Source: Cellulophaga sp. Hel_I_12 (lineage in GTDB: Bacteria; Bacteroidota; Bacteroidia; Flavobacteriales; Flavobacteriaceae). From it: DNA of 64,000 bases. A program made the position numbers and the translations under genes. The notes below the pieces were generated by a model. That model had not been told where the DNA came from. It saw only the letters and a program-made list of their open reading frames with translations, and made no database searches. Position 1 is the first letter of the stretch. The number at the start of each line of letters is the position of its first letter. The stretch spans positions 930,001 through 994,000 of the forward strand of contig NZ_JUHB01000001.1 in the NCBI RefSeq assembly GCF_000799565.1. Reading direction: 5' to 3'. Positions 20,042-28,616 of the stretch are shown in pieces.

Positions 20042-21088
20042 ATGAGAACACTATTTATAAGCAGTATTGCTTTCGTAATTGCCCTATTAGGGTCTTGTGG
20101 AAGTAGTAATTCAACAACTTCCGACCTTTTTGAAATTCAACTTCAAGATAATAAAGGTGAATTTCAACAATTCGACGAAGTTAAAATTAGCCTTAAGAAT
20201 AAAAAAAATACAACTATTGAAACTATTTCATATTTCATTGATGGCGAACCTATTACGCTAGCCAATGATACGTTTACCTTAGATATGCCAGAGTTAGGCG
20301 TTAAAACACTTAAAGCAGTCATTAATTACAACGGAGAAAATGGAGAAATAACTAAAGATATCAGAGTTTTAGCCAAAAATTCACCGGAAGTTTATACCTA
20401 TGAAATCATCAATGAATTTCCTCATGATATTAATGCATTTACTCAGGGCTTAGAGTTTTATAAAGATACTTTATACGAAAGTACTGGAAAAAAAGGGCTG
20501 TCTTCTTTGCGAAAAATAGATTTTAAAACTGGAAAAATACTAAAGCAAATAAATTTAGAAGACACCTATTTTGGGGAGGGAATTACCATACTCAACGATA
20601 AAATTTATATGCTGACTTGGCAAAGTAATATTGGTTTTATTTACGACACCAAAACATTTGAAAAATTAGATAGTTTCAAATACGGTAAAAGTAAGGAAGG
20701 CTGGGGCTTGGCAAATGACGGTGAAAAATTATTTAAAAGTGACGGAAGCGAGAAAATTTGGTTTTTAAATCCTGAAACCTTACAGGAAGTAGGACATATT
20801 GAAACGGTCACCAACAAATCTGTCTTTAATAAAACCAACGAACTAGAATATGCAAATGGTAAAATTTACGCCAACGTATGGCAAAAAGAAAGTATGATGA
20901 TTATTGACGCTAAAAGCGGCGCTATTATTGGCGTTATTAACTTTGGCGGTTTAAAAGATAAGGTGAAAAAGCACGATAATTTAGATGTATTCAACGGCAT
21001 AGCGTATCATAAAGAAAGAGGTACTTTTTTTGTGACGGGTAAAAACTGGGATACATTATTTGAAGTTACTATTCTTAAAAAGCCCTAA
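20042..21088 (+). CDS. Glutaminyl-peptide cyclotransferase lipoprotein
   Basis: A 348-residue lipoprotein (lipobox LLGSC) of the plant/bacterial glutamine cyclotransferase family, which turns N-terminal Gln of exported proteins into pyroglutamate. A short beta-sandwich-like N-terminal part (about 30-120) precedes the five-bladed propeller. Family motifs: NEFPHDINAFTQGLEF, YESTGKKGLSSLRKID, YFGEGITILNDKIYMLTW, GWGLANDGEKLFKSDGS, NELEYANGKIYANVW and YHKERGTFFVTGKNWDTLFEV. Pyroglutamate N-termini are common on exported Bacteroidota proteins, so a role in the periplasm is likely. Confidence 0.92.
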   Translation: MRTLFISSIAFVIALLGSCGSSNSTTSDLFEIQLQDNKGEFQQFDEVKISLKNKKNTTIETISYFIDGEPITLANDTFTLDMPELGVKTLKAVINYNGENGEITKDIRVLAKNSPEVYTYEIINEFPHDINAFTQGLEFYKDTLYESTGKKGLSSLRKIDFKTGKILKQINLEDTYFGEGITILNDKIYMLTWQSNIGFIYDTKTFEKLDSFKYGKSKEGWGLANDGEKLFKSDGSEKIWFLNPETLQEVGHIETVTNKSVFNKTNELEYANGKIYANVWQKESMMIIDAKSGAIIGVINFGGLKDKVKKHDNLDVFNGIAYHKERGTFFVTGKNWDTLFEVTILKKP

Positions 21089-21171
21089 GGGTCTTCAAAA
21101 AATAAACAAGTATCAGCTTAAATTAAGTAATTTTAGACTAAAGATTATCACAATTTTATTTTTATAAAAGT

Positions 21172-21564
21172 ATGATCAAAGCATTTATTAAGAAAATTAA
21201 AGTACAGGAAGATGATTTAGATGATTTAAATCATGTAAATAATGTACGCTATCTGCAATGGATTCAAGATATTGCCAAAGAGCATTGGAAAGAAAAAGCA
21301 CCGAAAGCTATTTTTGAAACTAGTATTTGGGTGGTTAAAAGCCATTTTATTGAATACAAAAAAGCAGCTTTTTTACATGATGTCATTGAAGTAAAAACTT
21401 ATATTGAAAAGACCAAAGGAGCGCTATCAATTCGTATTGTTGAAATGTCTGATACCCAAACAAATGACCTTATTTTAAAATCAAAAACAGAATGGGTATT
21501 AATTGATGCCACATCGCAACGCCCTATTCGCATATCTAAAGATATTGTGGCAATTTTTGAATAA
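21172..21564 (+). CDS. Acyl-CoA thioesterase, hot-dog fold
   Basis: A 130-residue 4HBT/hot-dog thioesterase. The motif DDLDDLNHVNNVRYLQWIQDIAKEHW contains the Asp and Asn-His-Val-Asn-Asn set of the YbgC/FadM group; later strands (FIEYKKAAFLHDVIEVKT, SKTEWVLID) fit the fold. It hydrolyses acyl-CoA or acyl-ACP thioesters in the cytoplasm; substrate unknown. It follows the cyclotransferase by 83 bases on the same strand and may share its transcript. Confidence 0.88.
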   Translation: MIKAFIKKIKVQEDDLDDLNHVNNVRYLQWIQDIAKEHWKEKAPKAIFETSIWVVKSHFIEYKKAAFLHDVIEVKTYIEKTKGALSIRIVEMSDTQTNDLILKSKTEWVLIDATSQRPIRISKDIVAIFE

Positions 21565-21655
21565 AAATGTATGTATTAAGTCAATTATATACTAAATCAA
21601 TACAAACCTTGTTATTAAGTTCATGATTAAAAATTTCTATTTTACCTGGCGATAA

Positions 21656-21680
21656 ACTATCAAAAAAGACAATTGATAGT
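21656..21680 (+). other. Hairpin in the leader of the beta-helix lipoprotein gene
   Basis: Perfect 8-bp inverted repeat ACTATCAA / TTGATAGT with a 9-base loop, 82 bases before the ATG at 21763. No T run follows, so it is not an obvious terminator; role unknown. Confidence 0.3.
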
Positions 21681-21762
21681 CTTAAAATACCTTATTTCCA
21701 GTCTTAAGGCATACCAAAAAAGGATATTAGAGATTATAAAATTGATTAATTGTTAACCTATA

Positions 21763-23277
21763 ATGTTGCACATCCGATCTAAATTCTACCTTCTATTTTT
21801 GGCCATGGCCATGCTGCTCGGTAGCTCATGCAGAAAAGATTTTGAATACCAAGATAGTGAAGGTAATCTAAGCTTCTCAAAAGATACTGTGTATTTAGAT
21901 ACCGTTTTTTCAACAATTAGTAGCCGTACCTACAGTCTTAAAGTATATAATAAAAGTAAAAGCGATGTTCAAATTCCGTCTATCACTTTAGCAAAAGGAT
22001 TAGAAAGCAACTACCGCATTAATGTCGCAGGACAAGCAGGAATAAATTTTTACGATACTCCGCTCCTTGCTAAGGATAGCCTGTATATTTTTATAGAAAC
22101 AACGGTTGGCGCTACAACTAACCAAGCACATGAATTCTTAGATACAGACGCTTTAGTATTTGATAGTGGGGCTAAGGAACAAAGAGTTGCCTTAGTGACA
22201 TTGATAAAAGATGCCATTTTTCTATACCCCAAAAAGAACAACAACGAAATTCATGAAGTTTTAATTTTACCATCAGAAAATCAAGAAAAAAGTCTTAAAA
22301 TAACAGGTTTTATTCTTGACGACAATCAGCTCAACTTTACAAACCAAAAACCTTATGTTATTTATGGGTATGCGGCCATTCCTGAAAATAAAACCTTAAA
22401 TATAGACAAAGGAGCCCGTGTATATTTCCATAAAAACTCTGGCCTATGGGTACAAAAAAATAGCTCTTTGCAGGTTAATGGCGACTTAAGTACCCATCAA
22501 GAAACACTAGAAAGTGAAGTTATTTTTGAAGGAGATCGTTTAGAACCTGAGTTTTCTGATATAGCTGGCCAATGGGGAACTATCTGGTTTGATAAAGAGA
22601 GTTATAACCATCGAATTAATTATTTAACCCTAAAAAACGGCACTGTAGGGCTGTTGGTAGAAGGAACGAATACTTCAACACAACAAAACTTAAAAATCTC
22701 GAACTCCCAGATCTATAATAATTCTAGCACTAATCTTTGGGCTAAAAGCGCAAGCATTGAAGCTGAAAATGTAGTTCTAGGAAACGCAGGCGGTTCATCA
22801 TTGCAGCTGACTAACGGAGGTACTTATGATTTTACCCATGTCACAGTAGCTAATTATTGGAGTGACGGCTTTAGAACTGCTGCAGCCTTGCAAATAGATA
22901 ATCTAAATGAAAAAGCGCTCTATCAAGCAAATTTTACCAACTGCATTATTGATGGTTCTAAAAGTGTTGAACTAGCTATTCGCAATAGCTCAGACAGCTT
23001 ATTAAATTTCTTTTTTGATCATTGTATGCTGAAAGTACAGGGTGCTTCAACGACAAGTAATAACCCGCTATATGACTTTTCAGATGCTACTAAATACCAA
23101 TCTATTTTTTTAAATGAAGACGCGGCCTTTACAAGTCCAAGGCTACACAACTTTTTAATAAAGGAAAATTCATTTGCTATTGGCAAAGGAACTGTAGAAG
23201 GTGCTTTAGCAGTACCAAAAGATATAAGAGGTAAAGAAAGAACTAACTTGATTACGCTTGGAGCCTATCAGTATTAA
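21763..23277 (+). CDS. Large lipoprotein with predicted right-handed beta-helix
   Basis: A 504-residue exported lipoprotein (lipobox SSC at residue 23; the mature part starts CRKDFEYQDSEGNL). The first 190 residues are beta-rich and contain TVYLDTVFSTISSRTYSLKVYNKS, a pattern I associate with an uncharacterised Bacteroidota lipoprotein family. From about residue 200 onwards there are repeated short strands with Asn turns (GARVYFHKNSGLWVQKNSSLQVNGDL, INYLTLKNGTVGLLVEG), the look of a parallel beta-helix. It ends with RGKERTNLITLGAYQY, the typical closing segment. Probably outer-membrane associated; function unknown. Confidence 0.8.
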   Translation: MLHIRSKFYLLFLAMAMLLGSSCRKDFEYQDSEGNLSFSKDTVYLDTVFSTISSRTYSLKVYNKSKSDVQIPSITLAKGLESNYRINVAGQAGINFYDTPLLAKDSLYIFIETTVGATTNQAHEFLDTDALVFDSGAKEQRVALVTLIKDAIFLYPKKNNNEIHEVLILPSENQEKSLKITGFILDDNQLNFTNQKPYVIYGYAAIPENKTLNIDKGARVYFHKNSGLWVQKNSSLQVNGDLSTHQETLESEVIFEGDRLEPEFSDIAGQWGTIWFDKESYNHRINYLTLKNGTVGLLVEGTNTSTQQNLKISNSQIYNNSSTNLWAKSASIEAENVVLGNAGGSSLQLTNGGTYDFTHVTVANYWSDGFRTAAALQIDNLNEKALYQANFTNCIIDGSKSVELAIRNSSDSLLNFFFDHCMLKVQGASTTSNNPLYDFSDATKYQSIFLNEDAAFTSPRLHNFLIKENSFAIGKGTVEGALAVPKDIRGKERTNLITLGAYQY

Positions 23278-23619
23278 CTAATAAAACGCCATGCTATTTT
23301 TGCCTAGCGTCAATATTTTTATGAAGGTCTAATCAGGAGCCTTATAAATATAAATAAAAGGTGGAATAATAAGTGCTTGGCTAAAAATAAAATTACCAAG
23401 CCTTATAGACACCAAAATGGTATTATTCAATTTGAAGTTTTCAATTTTTTTGTGCTCAGTCCAAAACTCTTTTAGGTAAAAAATTCCTAAAAAATAGTAC
23501 TTTTCTTACAAAATTGATGAATTTTGATAAAATTTAAACAAAAACCTTTAAAAGTCTAAGGTTTTCGTGCAGTTATTTGTGAAATACAAAGAGTAATTTG
23601 CAATCTCAATTTTACGACT
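23278..23619. other. 342-base intergenic region, no gene seen
   Basis: No convincing ORF or RNA gene. It holds a hairpin TTTTAGG / CCTAAAA (23470-23492) and one copy of a 39-bp repeat (23535-23573) that ends 46 bases before the LytTR regulator gene. No perfect TAnnTTTG box was found. Confidence 0.6.
23535..23573 (+). repeat. 39-bp direct repeat, copy 1, with internal hairpin
   Basis: Identical over 39 bases to 27544-27582. It contains AAAACCTT and AAGGTTTT as an 8-bp stem with a 9-base loop. The copy lies 46 bases upstream of the ATG of the LytTR regulator gene. Confidence 0.85.
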
Positions 23620-24354
23620 ATGGAGTACGAATATACTATTATCAATTCTGACGCTGCCTTTAGCCATGAATTACGATCTCAATTAGTAGATTTTAAAGAA
23701 TTTAGGTGCTCTGGCGTTGCTACCGATTGCTCCGATGGTTTAAACCTTATTTTAAAACAAGTGCCCGACGTAGTTTTTGTTGATTTAACTAAAAATGCGT
23801 CGAATTGTTTTGCAATGGTAGTAGAACTACATCAATATGTAAAATTTATGCCCGTGATCATAGGCATTTCAAAAACAAAAACCTTTGCATTTGATGCCTT
23901 AAAAAATGGTTTTTTTGATTATTGGTTGTTGCCATTAAATGAATTCGACATTAGAAAAACTTCCCTGAAGTTACAACATAGGGAACTTAAAGAACCCTGC
24001 TCAACCACTAAGTTATGTTTAAAATCGTATAAAGACTATAGGTATATTGATACGAACGAAATTCTATACTTAAAAGCCGATAACAATACAACTGACGTGT
24101 TTTTAAAGGACGGCTCTTCAGTAAGTGCTTTTAAAACTTTAAAAACTTTTGAAAACAGATTACCTCAAAATTTCATGAGAATTCATCAAAGTTATATTTT
24201 AAATACCGACTTTATTTCAAGAATTAATTATGGTAAAGCCATATGCACCCTGAATAATGGTGATACACAACTCCCTTTTTCTAAGTCGTACAAAGACAAA
24301 ATCGATACTTTAAAAAATGTACTGACCAAAAACGCCATTTCCACATTAAAATAA
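23620..24354 (+). CDS. LytTR-type regulator with degenerate receiver domain
   Basis: A 244-residue protein with a CheY-like N-terminal domain (about 1-120) and a LytTR DNA-binding domain (about 140-240: YIDTNEILYLKADNNTTDVFL, FMRIHQSYILN, LPFSKSYKDKI). The phosphoacceptor Asp55 is kept (VVFVDL), but the acidic pair near the start is reduced (INSDAAF) and the conserved Lys of the last strand is Leu104 (YWLLP), so phosphotransfer is doubtful. No LytS-type kinase is adjacent. It heads a regulatory island and is preceded by the 39-bp repeat, a possible binding site. Likely a transcription factor. Confidence 0.87.
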   Translation: MEYEYTIINSDAAFSHELRSQLVDFKEFRCSGVATDCSDGLNLILKQVPDVVFVDLTKNASNCFAMVVELHQYVKFMPVIIGISKTKTFAFDALKNGFFDYWLLPLNEFDIRKTSLKLQHRELKEPCSTTKLCLKSYKDYRYIDTNEILYLKADNNTTDVFLKDGSSVSAFKTLKTFENRLPQNFMRIHQSYILNTDFISRINYGKAICTLNNGDTQLPFSKSYKDKIDTLKNVLTKNAISTLK

Positions 24355-24446
24355 GTTAATTCTTACAAAAACACTACAGATACTCTCAGATGAATAGCAT
24401 TCACTAAACTTTAAAAAAGTGTAAATAAAATACTACAGTACCAAAT

Positions 24447-24454
24447 TATCTTTG
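24447..24454 (+). promoter_or_regulatory. Possible -7 box of the small lipoprotein gene
   Basis: TATCTTTG matches TAnnTTTG and lies 33 bases before the ATG at 24488. No TTG is found at the usual distance upstream, so support is partial. Confidence 0.4.
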
Positions 24455-24487
24455 TTTAAAATAAGTAACCAATTAAACAATATAATT

Positions 24488-24637
24488 ATGAAAAAGGTAG
24501 CAGCAGTATTTGCAATGGTAGTTTTAACTTTAGGAATGGTTTCTTGCGATGCAGAGGCAAACGTACAAGATGATCAAGCGTATGACGTACAGGCGTGTGC
24601 CGAATGTGAAACTAAGACTGAAACTGGTAGAGATTAA
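24488..24637 (+). CDS. 49-residue lipoprotein with acidic, CxxC-containing mature peptide
   Basis: Starts MKKVAAVFAMVVLTLGMVSC: a clear lipoprotein signal with the lipobox MVSC. The mature peptide is only about 30 residues, acidic, with the motif CAEC near its C-terminus. ATG 24488 is preferred over an upstream TTG. It has its own -7 box and a very strong UUCG-type terminator, so it is expressed as a separate, possibly abundant, short transcript. It lies between a LytTR regulator and a sensor kinase. I do not recognise a characterised family; a role as surface peptide or kinase accessory is speculation. Confidence 0.72.
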   Translation: MKKVAAVFAMVVLTLGMVSCDAEANVQDDQAYDVQACAECETKTETGRD

Positions 24638-24656
24638 GTAAAAAAATAAAATATAT

Positions 24657-24692
24657 AAGCTTTTAATAATTCGTTATTAAAAGCTTTTTTTT
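24657..24692 (+). terminator. Strong terminator with TTCG loop
   Basis: Perfect 13-bp stem (AAGCTTTTAATAA / TTATTAAAAGCTT) closed by the loop TTCG, then a T run. It follows the 49-residue lipoprotein gene and precedes the kinase gene. Confidence 0.95.
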
Positions 24693-24716
24693 ATCTTGTA
24701 TTCTTTACGAAATTAA

Positions 24717-26801
24717 ATGAATTTTCAAGGTAAATCAATTAAATTACTGGTAGTATTAGGGATACTTTTTTATTCTTCTTGCACAGAAATTAAAAAAGAA
24801 GCACATAGCGAAACTTCACCAAACCCTAGTACTCAAAATGATAGTATTACAGGGTGGATTGCTAGCAGTCTAAATAATGCCCTAACTCCTTCAGAAAAAC
24901 AAATGCTGCTTTCTAAAGCATTTGATGGCTTAAAAAAGTTTCCTGATGATTCTTCAAAGATGAAGCAATTGTCTAAAATATCCTATTACAGCCTTCAAAC
25001 AAAAGATTCTTTATTTTTCAGAACAATGAACAATGAGGCAATACTGCTATCAGAAAAATTAAAGGACTCCACAGCACTTGGCGAAGCCGTATGGGATGTA
25101 GCGCTTTATTTTGATAAAACAAATACCAAAGACAGTGTTTTATTCTATTATAATAAGGCCATTACCTTATTCTCTGCTTTAAAAGAGCAATCTAATGTTG
25201 GTAAGCTTTTATTAAACCTAGGCGTAACCCAGCGAGAAGTTGGTGATTACGCCGGTGCTGAAGCTTCGACGATAAAAGCCATTGCCATTTTTAAAGCCTT
25301 AGACGATAAAAAAAGACTCTCTGATGCCTATAACAGTTTAGGTGCCATTACAACATCTTTAGGGAATCATGAACAAGCTATTGAATTTTTTGAAATAGCC
25401 AACACCCTTATTCAGGAGGTGTCGAATAATGAATATGTTAATACCCAAATCATAAACAATATTGGTGTCGCTTATAAGGCCTTGGGGCAATTTAAAAAGG
25501 CAGAAGAGAATTTTCAGAAGTTAGTTGATTTGGATAGTTTCAAAATTAAAGACCCTACTTTTTATGCTAAAACCTTAACTAACCTAGCTTCTTCAAAATT
25601 AGAACAAAGAACAACTGAAAATTTAAGCCCGCTATATCAAGAAGCGATAGCCTTACAGCACAAAAATAATAATGATTTTAGCGAGGCAACTGCAAGCAGC
25701 TATTTTGCCACATATCTAGCGTATAAAAAAGATACCCTCGCAGCAATTACCCATGCATTAGAAGCGAAAAATTTAGCCGAAACCTCTGAAAATACAGAAA
25801 GTCTTTTACGTAGCTTAGACCTGCTGACTAAGATTGACCCTAAAAACGCTACCGCATACGCGCAAGAATATTTTGAAGTAAGTACGCGATTGCAAGAAGA
25901 GGAGCGAAAATTACGAGATAAGTTTGCTAGAGTTCGTTTTCAAACCGATGAGTTTATTGAAAAAAATGAGTTATTGGAGGCACAGAATACACTTTTGGCA
26001 AGAGAAAAACAACTTTGGACCGCTTTAGCTGCAGTTGGTTTTGTAGGAATTATAGCCATTTTAATTATTGTTGTACAGCGCATAAAAAATAAAAATTTAA
26101 AGTTTGAGCGAGAACAACAAGAAGCAAATCAAGAAATTTTTAACTTACTAATGACCCAGCAAGGGAAATTAACAGAAGGAAAAAAAATAGCACAGGAAAA
26201 AATTTCTCAAGAATTGCATGATGGTATTTTAAATGATATTTTGGGGATCCGTTTAATTTTATCGAGTCTGAACAAAAAAAATGATGAAGAGACTGTAAAG
26301 TACCGCGCAGAACTCATCGAACAACTAGCTTCCGTTTCTGAAGAAATACGAACCGTATCGCATGAATTAAATAGTACTTCACATAAAAAAGTATATAATT
26401 TTATTGAGTCAGTTAAATCTTTAGTAGAAAAGTTTAAAACGGCTACACATACCATAAAGTATCAATTTACGTACCCCAAAGACTATAATTGGGACGCTAT
26501 CAATGGTGATATTAAAATTAATTTATACCGAATCTTACAAGAAAGTATTCAAAACGCCGTTAAACATGCACAACCCAATCACATTTTTATTAATTTTGAT
26601 GTTGTAGAAAATAGGATTGTTGCGACCATTGAAGATGATGGTAATGGCTTTGATACCAAAAAATTAAAAAAAGGTATTGGTGTAAAAAACATTGCTTCGC
26701 GTCTAAAAAAATTGAATGGGGAGTGGATCATTGAAAGTACCCTAGGAAAAGGTACCTCTACCATCATAAAAATACCCTTGCAACATCAAAAAGTTGCTTA
26801 A
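24717..26801 (+). CDS. TPR-containing sensor histidine kinase (HisKA_3 type), lipoprotein signal
   Basis: A 694-residue kinase. The N-terminus has a lipoprotein-type signal (FYSSC), then an exported sensor of about six to seven TPR repeats (about 70-400, e.g. NLGVTQREVGDYAGAEASTIKAIAIF, NNIGVAYKALGQFKKAEENF). A coiled segment leads to one membrane helix (about 437-456, LWTALAAVGFVGIIAILIIVV). In the cytoplasm lie the NarX-like dimerisation domain with His501 (QELHDGILND) and the ATPase domain (LQESIQNAVKHAQ, IEDDGNGFDTKKLKKGIGVKNI, LGKGTSTIIKIPL). The response regulator follows 21 bases later. Both a lipid anchor and an inner-membrane helix are predicted. Confidence 0.93.
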   Translation: MNFQGKSIKLLVVLGILFYSSCTEIKKEAHSETSPNPSTQNDSITGWIASSLNNALTPSEKQMLLSKAFDGLKKFPDDSSKMKQLSKISYYSLQTKDSLFFRTMNNEAILLSEKLKDSTALGEAVWDVALYFDKTNTKDSVLFYYNKAITLFSALKEQSNVGKLLLNLGVTQREVGDYAGAEASTIKAIAIFKALDDKKRLSDAYNSLGAITTSLGNHEQAIEFFEIANTLIQEVSNNEYVNTQIINNIGVAYKALGQFKKAEENFQKLVDLDSFKIKDPTFYAKTLTNLASSKLEQRTTENLSPLYQEAIALQHKNNNDFSEATASSYFATYLAYKKDTLAAITHALEAKNLAETSENTESLLRSLDLLTKIDPKNATAYAQEYFEVSTRLQEEERKLRDKFARVRFQTDEFIEKNELLEAQNTLLAREKQLWTALAAVGFVGIIAILIIVVQRIKNKNLKFEREQQEANQEIFNLLMTQQGKLTEGKKIAQEKISQELHDGILNDILGIRLILSSLNKKNDEETVKYRAELIEQLASVSEEIRTVSHELNSTSHKKVYNFIESVKSLVEKFKTATHTIKYQFTYPKDYNWDAINGDIKINLYRILQESIQNAVKHAQPNHIFINFDVVENRIVATIEDDGNGFDTKKLKKGIGVKNIASRLKKLNGEWIIESTLGKGTSTIIKIPLQHQKVA

Positions 26802-26822
26802 GATAATTATAGCTTACAAGAT

Positions 26823-27494
26823 ATGAAGACAGTACGAATTTTGGCCGTTGACGATCATAAGATGACGATCTTAGGGTATAAATTCATATTAGAGGACACC
26901 GAGTTTAATGATTTTAAAGTAGATCTTTCCATAGAAACTTCTTTTGCTACGGGTAAAGCTGAAATTGAAAATTCGGTAGCGGCGAATGAACCATATGACA
27001 TTCTTTTACTAGACATACAGCTAAGTTCTAGCGAAGAAGAGTATCCGTATAGTGGTGAAGATCTTGGTATTCTTGCTCGAGCTATTTCCCCTAGTTCTAA
27101 AATTGTCTTTTTATCCTCTTTTAGCGATAATTATAGAATAAATAGCATCTTAAAAACGGTAAATCCAGATGGATATATGGTAAAAACCGAAATTAATGAA
27201 AATCGTTTAAAAGAAATGGTCGAGGTGGTCTTAACCACTACACCCTATTATACCAAAAAAGCACTCATTGCCATTCGAAATAAAATGTCGAATGATATTC
27301 ATTTAGATGAAACCGATAAAAAAATTCTCTATTATATCTCCATTGGGTGTAAAACAAAAGACATGATTGAACATGTTTCGCTTTCGGTAAGTGGCATTGA
27401 AAACAGGAAGCGTGTCTTAAAGGAAATTTTTGGTGTTGAAAACGGAAATGATTACGCTTTAATCCATAATGCGAGAGAAAAAGGCTTTATTTAA
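26823..27494 (+). CDS. NarL/LuxR-like response regulator, partner of the upstream kinase
   Basis: A 223-residue two-domain response regulator. Receiver (about 1-135): acidic pair AVDDHK, phosphoacceptor Asp64 (LLLDIQL), Ser in FLSSFSD and Lys in YMVKTE. The C-terminal part (about 160-223) is a helix-turn-helix shaped like the LuxR/NarL class (DETDKKILYYISIGCKTKDMIEHVSLSVSGIENRKRVLKEIFGV). It has an insert after the Asp (SSSEEEYPYSGED), as in other Bacteroidota partners of TPR kinases. Directly downstream of the kinase, so co-transcribed. Confidence 0.92.
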   Translation: MKTVRILAVDDHKMTILGYKFILEDTEFNDFKVDLSIETSFATGKAEIENSVAANEPYDILLLDIQLSSSEEEYPYSGEDLGILARAISPSSKIVFLSSFSDNYRINSILKTVNPDGYMVKTEINENRLKEMVEVVLTTTPYYTKKALIAIRNKMSNDIHLDETDKKILYYISIGCKTKDMIEHVSLSVSGIENRKRVLKEIFGVENGNDYALIHNAREKGFI

Positions 27495-27543
27495 GTAAAA
27501 TTCATGTTTTTTGTGTTTTTTAATGATCTGATTTTTAGGTAGA

Positions 27544-27582
27544 TAAACAAAAACCTTTAAAAGTCTAAGGTTTTCGTGCAGT
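27544..27582 (+). repeat. 39-bp direct repeat, copy 2
   Basis: Identical to 23535-23573. It ends 51 bases before the ATG at 27634. Just after it AGTCTAAGGTT is repeated once more (27580-27590 echoes 27562-27572), so this copy carries a small internal duplication. TATGTTTG downstream (27602-27609) could be a -7 box. Confidence 0.85.
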
Positions 27583-27633
27583 CTAAGGTTAAATAATACT
27601 GTTATGTTTGTTTTGAACATTCATTAGTTAGCC

Positions 27634-28302
27634 ATGACACCAAAAAAAAACCCACTAAACAACAATCTAAAATTTGGTTCCCAGCATGATTTAAAAAGTT
27701 TTGTGTTCCAAGATTTTAGACGCATCATCGAAAAAGAGTTCTTCTGCGATCTCGCTATTCACTATTCAGAAAAAGCAAATCATAACATTGATTTAATTTT
27801 AGAATTAAAATTAAATTTTGAGCTACAACAAGGCTTGCCCATTATAGCCGTTCGAAATACAGACGACTTAAATTTCCATTTAAATACAAATAGCGACTAC
27901 CTATTTTTGAATCGGCTTCAGCAACTAGCTGAACAAAGTTCACATAAGATTGATATTGAAGAATTAACGATCGTTTTTACAGATTGTAGTTTAATTATCC
28001 ATCGCATTTTTAATCAAAGTATTATTTCACAAGTAAGAAACATTATTCAAAAAATTGATGACAATCAACTGAATTTGACCAAGGGTTTTACAGAAGTTCC
28101 TTATGAAATACATATTCCAGTTTTTGAAGAAAAACCGCTGTATGGCGAAATTAATTTACTAAAATTTAAAACTGAAGAAACTAAAATTTGCGACTATTAT
28201 AAATTTTGGGCTGTCTATTTTGAGCATAAAATTGATGCCTCATTCTATGATGTTGCCAATAATGAAATTTTTGATGGTGATTTAACGATGATTAACTATT
28301 AA
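27634..28302 (+). CDS. Unknown 222-residue protein
   Basis: Predicted soluble protein without signal peptide, starting MTPKKNPLNNNLKFGSQ. It mixes helices and strands with no motif I recognise; acidic and aromatic residues increase towards the end (YYKFWAVYFEHKIDASFYDV). Its start lies 51 bases after the second 39-bp repeat, matching the placement of the first repeat before the LytTR gene, so both genes may answer to one regulator. A 60-residue membrane protein gene follows 22 bases later on the same strand. Confidence 0.6.
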   Translation: MTPKKNPLNNNLKFGSQHDLKSFVFQDFRRIIEKEFFCDLAIHYSEKANHNIDLILELKLNFELQQGLPIIAVRNTDDLNFHLNTNSDYLFLNRLQQLAEQSSHKIDIEELTIVFTDCSLIIHRIFNQSIISQVRNIIQKIDDNQLNLTKGFTEVPYEIHIPVFEEKPLYGEINLLKFKTEETKICDYYKFWAVYFEHKIDASFYDVANNEIFDGDLTMINY

Positions 28303-28324
28303 GATCCCAGAAATAGTGTAGCTT

Positions 28325-28507
28325 ATGTATAAATCCTATGTATTGTATTTCCTAATTATAATCAGTGTATTGGTCATGCTCTATACGATAAGAAATATTT
28401 TCAAGCAACCATCGCTGAATAAAAAAACAAAGGTATTATATACCTATAGCACTCTAGGTATTCCTTTTTTAGGTTTCTATCTAGTTCAAAATATAGGGAA
28501 AGATTAA
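28325..28507 (+). CDS. Small two-helix membrane protein (PLDc_N-like)
   Basis: 60 residues with two hydrophobic helices (about 5-24, VLYFLIIISVLVMLYTI; and about 38-55, LYTYSTLGIPFLGFYLVQN). The pattern of short protein, helix, basic loop and helix containing a P-x-x-G resembles the short phospholipase D N-terminal type membrane domain common in Bacteroidota; the match is by eye only. It follows the unknown gene by 22 bases and precedes a terminator. No charged catalytic residues are seen. Confidence 0.62.
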   Translation: MYKSYVLYFLIIISVLVMLYTIRNIFKQPSLNKKTKVLYTYSTLGIPFLGFYLVQNIGKD

Positions 28508-28553
28508 AAAAATTTAAAAAGAGTATTTTTTCAATTAGTGTCAACCCAAAGAA

Positions 28554-28592
28554 AACAGCAGCAGACTTAGTGAAAGAATGCTGCCGTTTTTA
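28554..28592 (+). terminator. Rho-independent terminator, one mismatch
   Basis: AACAGCAGCA / TGCTGCCGTT stem of ten pairs with one A-C mismatch, then TTTTTATTTT. It separates the small membrane protein gene from convergent glyA. Confidence 0.75.
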
Positions 28593-28616
28593 TTTTGTAT
28601 TTAATTGTTGTATTCT

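Noticed and set aside
20641..20838. Minus ORF inside the glutaminyl cyclase gene
   Set aside because: Shadow of the propeller-coding frame.
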